In this document: positions 15,101 to 22,561 of the stretch, one piece after another | How the letters are laid out: every line of letters begins with the position of its first letter | Position numbering within the stretch: the first letter of the stretch is position 1 | Origin: an uncultured Myxococcales bacterium | Lineage (GTDB): Bacteria > Myxococcota_A > Bradymonadia > UBA7976 > VGTA01 | DNA length: 53,169 nt | NCBI GenBank assembly: GCA_937146725.1 | Contig: CAKZRU010000161.1 | Coordinates: 1 to 53,169 of the forward strand | Direction: 5' to 3' | Position numbers and translations under genes: made by a program | Notes under the pieces: model-generated | Told to the model about the DNA's origin: nothing | Seen by the model: only the letters and a program-made list of their open reading frames with translations | Database searches by the model: none

Positions 15101-17204
15101 GACGGCGTACAATCACATCACAATCATCATCATGAACAGAAATCCGACGATCAGGACGAACATTGGATGTATAACGATCTGTACCCATTAAATAAATGGC
15201 CGGATAGGCAAATATTGTGATTAAGTCAGTGTACCAAAGCGCCTGTGTCCAAAAACTTTGATCGGTTCCGATGTTAATTGATAAGAAAAAGTTTAAGATC
15301 GAGATGACCGTATGAAAAATAAGAAGCCACCAAATCCACCACTGATAAGAGTTTGGCGGTCTTAAAGAGAGACCAATTCGTAAAAAGGCAATCAAGAGTG
15401 CTGAACTCATCGTGGGGATAAAGGAAGTCAAAAAATGAGGTAAATACTCTTGATGAAAATAGCAAAAAGGTAAGGTGGTTAGAGCAATCACAAAGGCCGA
15501 AATTGCAATTGCCGCATGCCAACGTTGAGTCACCCAATCATTTAAGCGCTCTATCCCCATAAAATAGGCGGATGCTGGATCAAGAATCACTCTCCATTTT
15601 AATGAGAGAGTGGGTGCGCTTACCGCATAAAGTAGCAGCCAACGCCAAGGCAGAGAATAATGATTAAAGATACCGGTGATCTGATCGAGCATTTCATCTT
15701 GTTGCCGAGTGAGTACCTCGGATGCACCACGATGTTTTTCGGTTCTTGTTGCACCGAGTAAACGCCAATAAGACGCCATGATCTGCTTCCAAATATTCAG
15801 CTGTTTCGTAAGTAAAATCGCAATAATCAAACCAATGAGCGCTCGACCTAAATATTTAAACCAAAGCGGTGCATCAACTTCTCGACCTTGCTGATCTTTT
15901 GGGAAAACATAGGGCTTAAAAGAGAATAACATCCACGAACTTAAGCTAATATTTGGTCTAACTTTGCTAAGCTTTTCAGCAGATCCTAATTCATTATTTG
16001 GAGAGGGGATTGGTTTGGTAAAACTTGAATAAAGTTGATTTTGCTGTGTCGAAGACTCACCAATTATTTGTGGATTCAGCGTGGATTCAACACTTGAGTA
16101 ATAATTTATATTTGGATTAGACTCCAATGAGATCGCTTGACTTTCTATATGATGCATCTCTTGAGCAGGTATTATTTCTTTTGATGCCCGGACCTTATCC
16201 TGATGCTGATATGCCCTGTAAATCGTTGAAAACATCATTGATTGAGCAACTAAAAGCATCCCTAACATCATCGTAAAGTTAAAGGACTTGGGCACAATCC
16301 ATTCAAATAAGATAATATGATCTAAAGGATGAGTATATTCGGCTCGGTTCGCTCGGCGAATCCTAAAGCCATCCAACCAATACACTCTAATGATCATTAT
16401 GCTTAGAAATAAAACAAAGGCCCCACCCGATAAAATATTGGAAGTACTTGGCTCGGGCGCACTTTGAGTACCGATGTAATACCCTAAAAAGCTTAAAGAG
16501 CTTAAGCTAATGAAAATACCAAAAAGCCAAAATCGTCTAAATAAAGACTTTTGTGGACCTCGTATATTATGCAAAGACTTTTTAAATGAGAAATATAATA
16601 AACAACATAAAACGAGGCCTTCTATTGCAATCCACTTGGCTTCATAGCCCCAATCGGGATATTGAAAGTACCAAGTACAGCTCCAAGTAAAAAAACCTAA
16701 AAAGGCAAAAGCAAAGACAGTATTCAGTAAGCGATCTAGCCAAGATTCGTTTTGAGAAATCACAGCAACCGGCATCGCTAAAATCGTTAAGGGAAGTAGA
16801 TAACGGGCTAAATCCCCCTTTGGTTCTAAGTGAGACAAGACCCAAACTAAACCTAAGCCTCCGCCAAAAACAAATAACTGAGCCGCTAAGTTTAATAGAT
16901 AATAAGCACTTGTCTTAATCAAAGACTTGAAGATGATGGAGCCTTGATTGAGTAGAAAGCTTTTTGTAAAAAAGCGCTCAAAATTATTTGTCGCAAGATT
17001 TAGCTTGGGTTCTACATCTGTATTAACATCAGCTGTGGTGCCCAATATAGTTGCCTCTTGCTTGCTAGCCCCTTGCTTGTTTGCCTCTTGCTTTTTGTCT
17101 TTTGGACTAATTTCTTCTGCACTTTGCAGTATAGGTTCTTCAGCGATAGGTTTGGTTTTTGTTTTAGATTTAGATTTGTGTTTAGATTTATGCTTTGAAC
17201 TCAT
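12123..17204 (-). CDS. Giant polytopic membrane protein, unknown family
   Basis: A single 1693-codon frame starts at an ATG preceded by AGGTGA. The first 30 residues are Lys/Ser-rich with repeating KSKHKSK. The N-terminal half (to about residue 980) contains many predicted helices, roughly 17 to 20, in clusters. The clusters are separated by a polar segment near 340-430 and a soluble segment around 700-790 with HDDDCDVIVRRRLL. The C-terminal 700 residues are soluble, highly helical and Glu/Leu/His-rich, with likely coiled coils, and finish with LPPDLEFSFLLNIDYL. I see no P-loop, kinase, protease or transporter signature. It lies 24 bases after the crotonase-thymidylate kinase fusion on the same strand. 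Its integrity over 5 kb argues for selection. Confidence 0.85.
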   Translation of the reverse strand: MSSKHKSKHKSKSKTKTKPIAEEPILQSAEEISPKDKKQEANKQGASKQEATILGTTADVNTDVEPKLNLATNNFERFFTKSFLLNQGSIIFKSLIKTSAYYLLNLAAQLFVFGGGLGLVWVLSHLEPKGDLARYLLPLTILAMPVAVISQNESWLDRLLNTVFAFAFLGFFTWSCTWYFQYPDWGYEAKWIAIEGLVLCCLLYFSFKKSLHNIRGPQKSLFRRFWLFGIFISLSSLSFLGYYIGTQSAPEPSTSNILSGGAFVLFLSIMIIRVYWLDGFRIRRANRAEYTHPLDHIILFEWIVPKSFNFTMMLGMLLVAQSMMFSTIYRAYQHQDKVRASKEIIPAQEMHHIESQAISLESNPNINYYSSVESTLNPQIIGESSTQQNQLYSSFTKPIPSPNNELGSAEKLSKVRPNISLSSWMLFSFKPYVFPKDQQGREVDAPLWFKYLGRALIGLIIAILLTKQLNIWKQIMASYWRLLGATRTEKHRGASEVLTRQQDEMLDQITGIFNHYSLPWRWLLLYAVSAPTLSLKWRVILDPASAYFMGIERLNDWVTQRWHAAIAISAFVIALTTLPFCYFHQEYLPHFLTSFIPTMSSALLIAFLRIGLSLRPPNSYQWWIWWLLIFHTVISILNFFLSINIGTDQSFWTQALWYTDLITIFAYPAIYLMGTDRYTSNVRPDRRISVHDDDCDVIVRRRLLIAFSDTEHRQWLVNQLTQRLHPVRSNVLHLRLITPSLALEGLERLRGLMVTLREFLTPIFGNYKRALRSWTILVFVAWLSTLTFHLFINHKMLPWHVTSAYLVDLAIIIMPAFILWLGSNFTKGQNETSPVSKSWLILNFVGLVTLSALAFKLWFKPFIEIESLLTLPKVPRDYRAWLIWLSPPTLALWQLLITDLKKGMLKRSMNQAEDLSSPETLDSDSPNERFSILRKIESFLQNLEEQLVSSVYQKTTQKRLFEFRYQSTMILNLAKIIEHSFERLRNGEWFHEEKHALSRVKSELLSKTHAQADHKLEVIEELSETLEDALDTLGSLLHDLTLTTHLLSPTDGTDEKSLELPPNPKLSVIIEALCQIAKYPLPKIESNQTIGLTPSLITNQYSALTRLHECHEEVIALVSYLTKQAYQESSVNQEFNIMISDQDRAGLLKLWCLLEAQSVDHLDHAHVEDMHPQSSKDQDLPPALQFIYQMITKQNHLVETKAHTDQWQKVLWATLHHPTGQILIYKLSHDSLNDPELERSLESLLALNCLPTPIATLLKKLEDVQHKYSAIEQTWEEHHHERVEAERSTGEIQQLKSSSLEIFESHSHSSKILRSIQYPRQLELIEREFKTQQYLDKLNHQRYEALSAVYFGTFAYLICLLKDISLNAQVQKLSWESAVTLAESLAVLEHINQDDHADQTVNLIKLILELFTVDQAEFIEQNCRDRRSWTELKEKVNQLCIELRKKIDRHSDFPIYVWGRKQKNIEPFPPSRSLVMQGLYPRFGELEKVEDAPSLSMQAMSKTVLEQHTQSTDKATKILHLGRGLRLADTKRASQIDYYSALWLLNLLHSLVNSDDLLRSPKELPQKLEQLNTLLTRIGKILKPFAGEEQIIIERLFDKAFRRLFALKAMGVEGHDILGGKGTVDFKSGFKKAEDYINGLEAKREREFNALSWLSLPPDLEFSFLLNIDYLSEGELRTYLSLQAIPQVVFKGH

Positions 17205-17228
17205 ACTTCACCTTGTCAACCGCTTCAT

Positions 17229-18764
17229 TTAGGCCATTTCCAGAAGAGATTTTAAGGGGGCCAAACAAGCTTGAGTCACCTCATCAAGAGATTGTTCTCC
17301 ATTGATAAAAGTGGCTTCATACTCTTGGCAGATGGTTGCATAGCGCTTAGCGATCTGTATTTGTAGCTCATCTACTTCATAACGATCGGCCTCAAGACCT
17401 CTTTGATCTCGTCTTTGTGAAGCGATTGCAGGATCAACTTCAACAAAAAGTAATAAATCCGGTTGTGGATAAAGCATATTCAGAGAGCGTACCCAAGATT
17501 CAGGAAGTTCTAGTCCTTGGTATGCCAAACTCGAATATAAATAGCGATCACACACAACGACTTCGCCTCGTTCTAATTTAGGCTCAATTTCATTATACCA
17601 ATGATCAGCACGATCCGCAGCAAACAAGAGTGCAATACTTTCGGCGGGCAGTAAGTTTTGCCCATGTCCAATCGCCTCTCCCCGTAGCGCCTGCCGCGTT
17701 AAACGTCCAATAACTCCCGAGCTTGGCTCTTGGGTCATGTATGCTGAATATTGATGTTCCTCAAGCCAAGCGACTAATCTTTCCGCCTGACTTGTTGTAC
17801 CTGCACCATCGATTCCCTCCAATACAATAAATAAACCGCGTTTTGCTTGATTTAAACTGATTGCACCGTCTTCTGCTCTGGCTTCTGATCTAAACTCTGG
17901 CTTCATACTTTGAATTTCTTCCACATCTTTGTTTGTTTTTTTCATACCTGCTCTATGACTCCATAAACGATCCACAGCCTGCCAATGTTCGTCATGAGCC
18001 CATAAATGAGGAAAAATCTCATTTTCGAGTTCATCGATGTGATTAAAACTATCATCCTTAAGCAAAGCCTTAATCCCAATCAGAGCTTGTGGCGTATAAC
18101 AAAACTTTTTTAACCATAATAAAGTACAACTCAAAGCATTCATAGACTTTGACACTTGATGACATAATCCTAAATCAAGACTTGATTGACTTGATAGACG
18201 TTCACCTTCTAAAAGCAGAGCTAAGGCTTTGGAACGACCGAGGACTTGAGCCAATCTTCTTGCGCCTCCCCAACCTGTTGATAAAGCCAAACTTGCTTGA
18301 GCAAAGCGTATATGAGCCTGTGCAGACATGATTCTGTAATCAGCCGCAATAAACACCTCGGCGCCTCCTCCAACGATTGCTCCATCGGCAGCGCAGACTA
18401 ATAGACAGGGCAAGTCCTGAAGTGCTTTAAGGGTTGAGCGCATCAAAGTAGACATTTCCTGTGCGACAGTGACTGATCGTTGATCTTGTAGGGCCTTTAA
18501 GTCTCCTCCGGAAATGAAGGTATCATTTGCACCTGTCAAAACCACAGCAAGACAGGATTCCGTCAAAGAGCTTTTGATTTGAGCGGCATAAGAACGGAGT
18601 GATCGCATCGCCTCAAAGTCGAGAGCATTTCTCACTTGAGGACGATCAATGGTGAGAACATAAACAAAAGTGTTTTCAGATAAGTCAAATTTAGAGAGGA
18701 TAACACCGCGTGAGCGACTTAGCTCAATGAGACTCCGTATATCTTCCACAACTTTTCCTTTCAC
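17229..18764 (-). CDS. Crotonase-fold domain fused to thymidylate kinase
   Basis: One uninterrupted 511-codon frame encodes two enzymes. Residues 30-270 are an enoyl-CoA hydratase/isomerase-type domain with oxyanion-hole segments ISGGDLKAL (84-92) and GAIVGGGAEV. Glu136 is present, but the position of the second catalytic Glu of true hydratases appears to be Ser in FAQASLALSTGWGG. That WGG pattern recalls ethylmalonyl-CoA decarboxylase-like members. After a linker (about 275-305), residues 309-511 are dTMP kinase: P-loop GIDGAGTT (317-324) with Thr where Lys is usual, DRYLYSSLAYQG (406-417) and an Arg-rich LID, RRDQRGLEADRYE. The frame opens with GTG at 18764; a GTG at 18749 has a better-placed AAAGGA site. 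Thymidylate kinase is essential for dTTP synthesis, so this is probably the functional copy. Confidence 0.9.
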   Translation of the reverse strand: MKGKVVEDIRSLIELSRSRGVILSKFDLSENTFVYVLTIDRPQVRNALDFEAMRSLRSYAAQIKSSLTESCLAVVLTGANDTFISGGDLKALQDQRSVTVAQEMSTLMRSTLKALQDLPCLLVCAADGAIVGGGAEVFIAADYRIMSAQAHIRFAQASLALSTGWGGARRLAQVLGRSKALALLLEGERLSSQSSLDLGLCHQVSKSMNALSCTLLWLKKFCYTPQALIGIKALLKDDSFNHIDELENEIFPHLWAHDEHWQAVDRLWSHRAGMKKTNKDVEEIQSMKPEFRSEARAEDGAISLNQAKRGLFIVLEGIDGAGTTSQAERLVAWLEEHQYSAYMTQEPSSGVIGRLTRQALRGEAIGHGQNLLPAESIALLFAADRADHWYNEIEPKLERGEVVVCDRYLYSSLAYQGLELPESWVRSLNMLYPQPDLLLFVEVDPAIASQRRDQRGLEADRYEVDELQIQIAKRYATICQEYEATFINGEQSLDEVTQACLAPLKSLLEMA

Positions 18765-18847
18765 TGTGCTTTTAAACCGTCTGTCGTTTTACCGTGGAAC
18801 TTACAGCAAAGTATATAGATTGTAATCATTAAGGACACGAACACTTT

Positions 18848-19615
18848 ATGACATCATCAATAGATCATAATGCACATCCCAAAAATCAAAACTCTTTACC
18901 TAGTTCAAATCGAAACTCTAAGCGTAGACTCGGTTGGCTGGTTCACTTGTATACGAGTCTAGGTTTACCAATCAACCTATTCTCTTTGTGGGCCTTAAGC
19001 GAGGGGGACGGACGTTTGTTTTTTACCCTAAATCTGTGTGCGGTCTTAATTGATGCAAGCGACGGATTTATGGCAAGAAAATTAGAGATCAAAAAACTCA
19101 TTCCAGAGTTTGATGGCAGTAAGTTAGATGACTTAATTGATTATCTCACCTTTACCTTTTTGCCGATCGCTTCCTTATATTACCTAAAGCTTGTACCTCC
19201 GGAGCAGATCTGGCTATTAGGTTTTGCTCTCATTTCGAGTGCTTATGGTTTTTGTCAAACTCAGGCTAAAACCGATGAGGCTTTTGTGGGCTTTCCCTCC
19301 TATTGGAATCTTGTGGTGTATTATTTTTTCTTATTAGAGTCACCACTTTGGCTGATTATGGTCTTTACATTACTTTTCTCAGTATTAACCTTTGTTCCAA
19401 TCCACTTTATTTACCCAACCCGTACCCAAATGTGGATGAAAACAACCTTAGGAGGAGCGCTGTTATTTGTTCTTTTACTAGCCTACAGCGCCCTTGGACC
19501 GGTTGAATACAGAGTAACCGCCGGTTATCTCTCCTTGATCTATGTTGTATACTATTGGATCGCGTCCGGTGTTCACCATTGGAGAATCCATCAAGATTTA
19601 GAAGATGCAAAGTAG
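18848..19615 (+). CDS. pcs: Phosphatidylcholine synthase (CDP-diacylglycerol-choline O-phosphatidyltransferase)
   Basis: This 255-residue integral membrane protein has about eight helices and carries the CDP-alcohol phosphotransferase motif in the long-spacer Pcs form: D72-G-x2-A-R77-x12-G90-x3-D94-x3-D98. Other Pcs-like features are the N-terminal WLVHLYTSLG, the SAYGFCQTQAKTDEAFVGF segment and GFPSYWNLVVYY. It would condense CDP-diacylglycerol with choline to give phosphatidylcholine and CMP in the inner membrane, without needing PE methylation. The first 27 residues are polar and probably disordered. It is divergent from the thymidylate kinase fusion and is followed by a HAD gene after 37 bases. 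Confidence 0.86.
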   Translation: MTSSIDHNAHPKNQNSLPSSNRNSKRRLGWLVHLYTSLGLPINLFSLWALSEGDGRLFFTLNLCAVLIDASDGFMARKLEIKKLIPEFDGSKLDDLIDYLTFTFLPIASLYYLKLVPPEQIWLLGFALISSAYGFCQTQAKTDEAFVGFPSYWNLVVYYFFLLESPLWLIMVFTLLFSVLTFVPIHFIYPTRTQMWMKTTLGGALLFVLLLAYSALGPVEYRVTAGYLSLIYVVYYWIASGVHHWRIHQDLEDAK

Positions 19616-19652
19616 CTAAGCCTCAATCAAATATTAGTCTAGGAAGTGCTTT

Positions 19653-20351
19653 ATGAATCAAGAAACACTACAAAACTTGAGTCTACCCAAAGCCATCTTT
19701 TTTGATATGGATGGTATACTAGTCGACTCAGAAGCATTGCATTGGGAAAGTGTACATGAAGTACTCAAAAAGCATCTTGGTTCGCAAGCACCCAAATTAG
19801 CCGAGCGGGTTGGCTGGGGAGATCATGAACTTTGGCGCGAACTGATTGAAACATATTCATTAAACGGCACCCCGAGTTCTCTCACCGAAGAACGAGGCCG
19901 TATTGCGGTCAAGTTGCTTAGCGATCGCCCACCAGCTCTCATGAAAAATGCGCTGAGTGCGATTCAAGCTTGGTCATCTCATCCTCACTGCCCGACCCTT
20001 GCTGTGGTCTCCGCATCTCCAAAGGATCAGATGATTCAAAGCCTTAAGGCCTTTACTGACTCACAAGGTCAGTTATTATTTGATCATTTGATTTCAGGAG
20101 TAGATGACTGTGAAGCCAATAAACCTAGTCCATTGCCATATTTAACCGCAATGAAATACTTTGCACTGCAACCTTCGGAATGCTGGATTGCTGAGGATTC
20201 TAGTACAGGTTTAACAGCTGCTCTTGCGAGTGGTGCGAAGGTATTTGCAGTAGGAGCTCACACCGCCGATCAAAAGCTCATAGTACAAGCCCAAGATGAG
20301 CTTGATACACTTGCCGACTTATTTGCTTTATGGGCAAAAATGAATAAATAA
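19653..20351 (+). CDS. HAD-superfamily phosphatase (beta-phosphoglucomutase/GS1-like)
   Basis: This 232-residue protein has all HAD motifs: motif I FFDMDGILVDSEALH with nucleophile Asp18 and Asp20, motif II VVSAS, the motif III Lys in EANKPSPLPYL, and motif IV IAEDSSTGLTAAL. The alpha-helical cap between motifs I and II places it with subfamily IA, phosphatases or phosphomutases acting on small sugar or glycerol phosphates. The exact substrate cannot be told. An AGGA site precedes the ATG. It follows pcs by 37 bases and may be co-transcribed, but no functional link to phosphatidylcholine is evident. Confidence 0.87.
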   Translation: MNQETLQNLSLPKAIFFDMDGILVDSEALHWESVHEVLKKHLGSQAPKLAERVGWGDHELWRELIETYSLNGTPSSLTEERGRIAVKLLSDRPPALMKNALSAIQAWSSHPHCPTLAVVSASPKDQMIQSLKAFTDSQGQLLFDHLISGVDDCEANKPSPLPYLTAMKYFALQPSECWIAEDSSTGLTAALASGAKVFAVGAHTADQKLIVQAQDELDTLADLFALWAKMNK

Positions 20352-20450
20352 CTATGGGTCTGTTGTTGATTCAAAAAACTTATAGGACTTTATTTGGTAA
20401 GGTTCACTATTTTTCACAGGCATAAGAGGACACCCCAAAGGAGAGCAAAT

Positions 20451-21116
20451 ATGAAAGCATCCAACCTAAAACAACGATCAACTCAGTTTTCGATGAGTCT
20501 AGTATTACTCATTCTAGCAAGTTTTGTGGGTCAATGCTTAGCTCAAGACCAAGCGCCTACTGAGCCGAGTAAAGAAGTTCAAGAACAACTTAAAGACGCA
20601 TTACAGAATCCCAAGAAACTTAAAAAAGTCGCTAAGGCACTTTTAAGCCCGCTTGAATACAAAGTTGCTTTTGAATCTGGAACGGAACGAGCCTTTAAAA
20701 ACCGTTATTGGAAAAATAGCGAACCGGGTTTGTATGTCGATCTAATTTCCGGAAAGCCTTTATTCAGCTCAGCTCACAAGTTTAAGTCAGGCAGTGGCTG
20801 GCCTTCCTTTGACCGAAGCATTAGTCAAGAAGTTGTTGAGCTTGTTGACAATAGCCATGGGATGAAACGAGTGGAGATTCGCTCTAAAACAAGCGATATT
20901 CATCTTGGCCATGTCTTTGAAGATGGTCCTAAAAAAACCACCGGCCGACGCTTTTGCATCAATTCAGCCTCGCTTCGCTTTATTCCTTTGGCTGATCTTG
21001 AAAAAGAAGGCTATGCCGAGTTTATGGAAGTTGCTGAATTGTTAGAGGAAGCACCGCAAAAGTCGGACAGCAAGTTGGTCGTTAAGCCTCAGTCAAAAGA
21101 TGTCGAAAAAAAATAA
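20451..21116 (+). CDS. msrB: Exported peptide-methionine (R)-S-oxide reductase, MsrB
   Basis: The ATG at 20451 has AAAGGAGAG just upstream and opens a proper signal peptide (about 1-31, ending CLAQ); the frame extends further upstream without a better start. The 221-residue product contains the MsrB core at about 68-182: GWPSF (116-120), RSKTSDIHLGHVFEDGP and RRFCINSASLRFIP with catalytic Cys169. The two CxxC zinc-binding pairs of many MsrBs are absent, and the usual resolving-cysteine position in RSKTS is Thr, so it appears to be a one-cysteine, zinc-free form. It would repair methionine-R-sulfoxide in periplasmic proteins. A Lys-rich tail follows the domain. Confidence 0.92.
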   Translation: MKASNLKQRSTQFSMSLVLLILASFVGQCLAQDQAPTEPSKEVQEQLKDALQNPKKLKKVAKALLSPLEYKVAFESGTERAFKNRYWKNSEPGLYVDLISGKPLFSSAHKFKSGSGWPSFDRSISQEVVELVDNSHGMKRVEIRSKTSDIHLGHVFEDGPKKTTGRRFCINSASLRFIPLADLEKEGYAEFMEVAELLEEAPQKSDSKLVVKPQSKDVEKK

Positions 21117-21199
21117 TCTGATCAAGCAATACACATAAAGATCATACTTACAGATACTCAAATTAAAACCGATTTGAGTCTACGCTTAAAGGGATTGTT

Positions 21200-22561
21200 T
21201 TGACGCAATCATTACTTGATTTGAGTTTATTAGAAAAAGCTCTGCACCACGCCACTCAAGTTGCTCTTGAAGCCGGTGCTATTCTTTTGGATTACTTAGA
21301 AGATCCAAGTAAGACTCAGCTCAAAGAGCAAGCTGACCTAGAAGTTGAACGTTTGATTAGAACTCAACTTTGTAGGGCGTTTCCCGATTGGGGCTTTAGG
21401 GCTGAGGAAGAACCTCATTTAAACAAGACCTTTGCTGATGAACGGCCTATGTGGCTAGTGGATCCCAATGATGGTACTTCTGCATTTTTAAAGGGTGAAA
21501 GAGGAGCGAGTGTTTCCATCGCTTTAATCTTTCAAAAAAGACCCATATTAGGCGTCGTTTTCGCTTATGCAGCCCCCAACGGAAATGGAGATCTTTTTAC
21601 TTGGGCAGAGGGCTGTGACCCACTCAAAAGAAATGGTGCTGTTGTCATACCGAATTGGACTAATCATTGGACTCGTTCCATTCATTTTATTTCAAATAGT
21701 GCTGATCAGATCTCTAAGGCCTATCAAGAAGCGTTAACACAGCCCGAAGGTCAAGCACATTACCGAGTTGCACCAGGCATTGCTTATCGTCTTGCACTAT
21801 GTGCAGTAGGAGAGGGAGAAACAGCTGTATCTTTGGCATCACCTAGAGATTTTGACTTTGCGGCAGGCCATGCCTTACTTAAAGGGGCTGGAGGTGAGCT
21901 CTTTGATGAAAAGGGTAGACCGGTCAGTTATAATCATAGCCAACCTACCCGCTTAGCCTGCTCTTTTGGTGGCTATGTTCCTTTGGCACAAAAACTAAGC
22001 CAACTTGATTGGAACCCTGTTTTACGCGCTAAAATAAATCATAAAAAAACAATAGATTTACCCTTTCTACAACCAAAGGATATGAGTTTATCAAACTCAA
22101 AAGATCTGCTAGATCAAATACAGGGCTCTTGGTGGGGCTGGCATTTAGGTCATCTTATCCAAAAGCATCAAGTGGATTTCAAAAACTCTGAGTTAATGAA
22201 TGATTTAGCATTGCACTATGGTGGAGATGAAGCACTGATCCAAGAAGCAAGAGATTGGATGACCGAAAAGAGATCCCTTGAACACTGTAAAACCTTGACC
22301 ACTTTCTTAAATCATTACTTTAGTTCATCAAGCGATTCATCAAACACTGAGCAAAGTCCTTTATTGCCTGTTACACCTGAAATGGGAGCATTATGGGGGT
22401 CTAAAGGACGCTCTAAGCTTAATCAGCGTATGATCAGCTCCTTTCTTGCTCATCGTCAGAATTCATTTAACTCATGGCTAGTCGATGGAGATCGCCTTGC
22501 TGAGCAACTCTTAGTTTTACTAAAACAAAGCAAGAACCTTACATTTATCCAGGATCAATAA
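21200..22561 (+). CDS. Inositol-monophosphatase-family protein with a C-terminal extension
   Basis: The frame opens with TTG at 21200 preceded by AAAGGGA at good spacing. Residues 1-270 carry the FIG/IMPase metal site: Glu in GFRAEEEP (about 69-71), WLVDPNDGTSAF (Asp88, Asp91) and DFDFAAGHALLKGAGGELFD. It should hydrolyse a small phosphate ester such as an inositol phosphate, or 3'-phosphoadenosine 5'-phosphate. The remaining 180 residues are unlike the family. They include DQIQGSWWGWHLGHLIQ, faintly like the opening of ADP-ribosylglycohydrolase domains; IMPase-ADP-ribosylglycohydrolase fusions exist, but this segment is too short to be sure. The stop abuts the ATG of the next gene. Confidence 0.85.
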   Translation: MTQSLLDLSLLEKALHHATQVALEAGAILLDYLEDPSKTQLKEQADLEVERLIRTQLCRAFPDWGFRAEEEPHLNKTFADERPMWLVDPNDGTSAFLKGERGASVSIALIFQKRPILGVVFAYAAPNGNGDLFTWAEGCDPLKRNGAVVIPNWTNHWTRSIHFISNSADQISKAYQEALTQPEGQAHYRVAPGIAYRLALCAVGEGETAVSLASPRDFDFAAGHALLKGAGGELFDEKGRPVSYNHSQPTRLACSFGGYVPLAQKLSQLDWNPVLRAKINHKKTIDLPFLQPKDMSLSNSKDLLDQIQGSWWGWHLGHLIQKHQVDFKNSELMNDLALHYGGDEALIQEARDWMTEKRSLEHCKTLTTFLNHYFSSSSDSSNTEQSPLLPVTPEMGALWGSKGRSKLNQRMISSFLAHRQNSFNSWLVDGDRLAEQLLVLLKQSKNLTFIQDQ

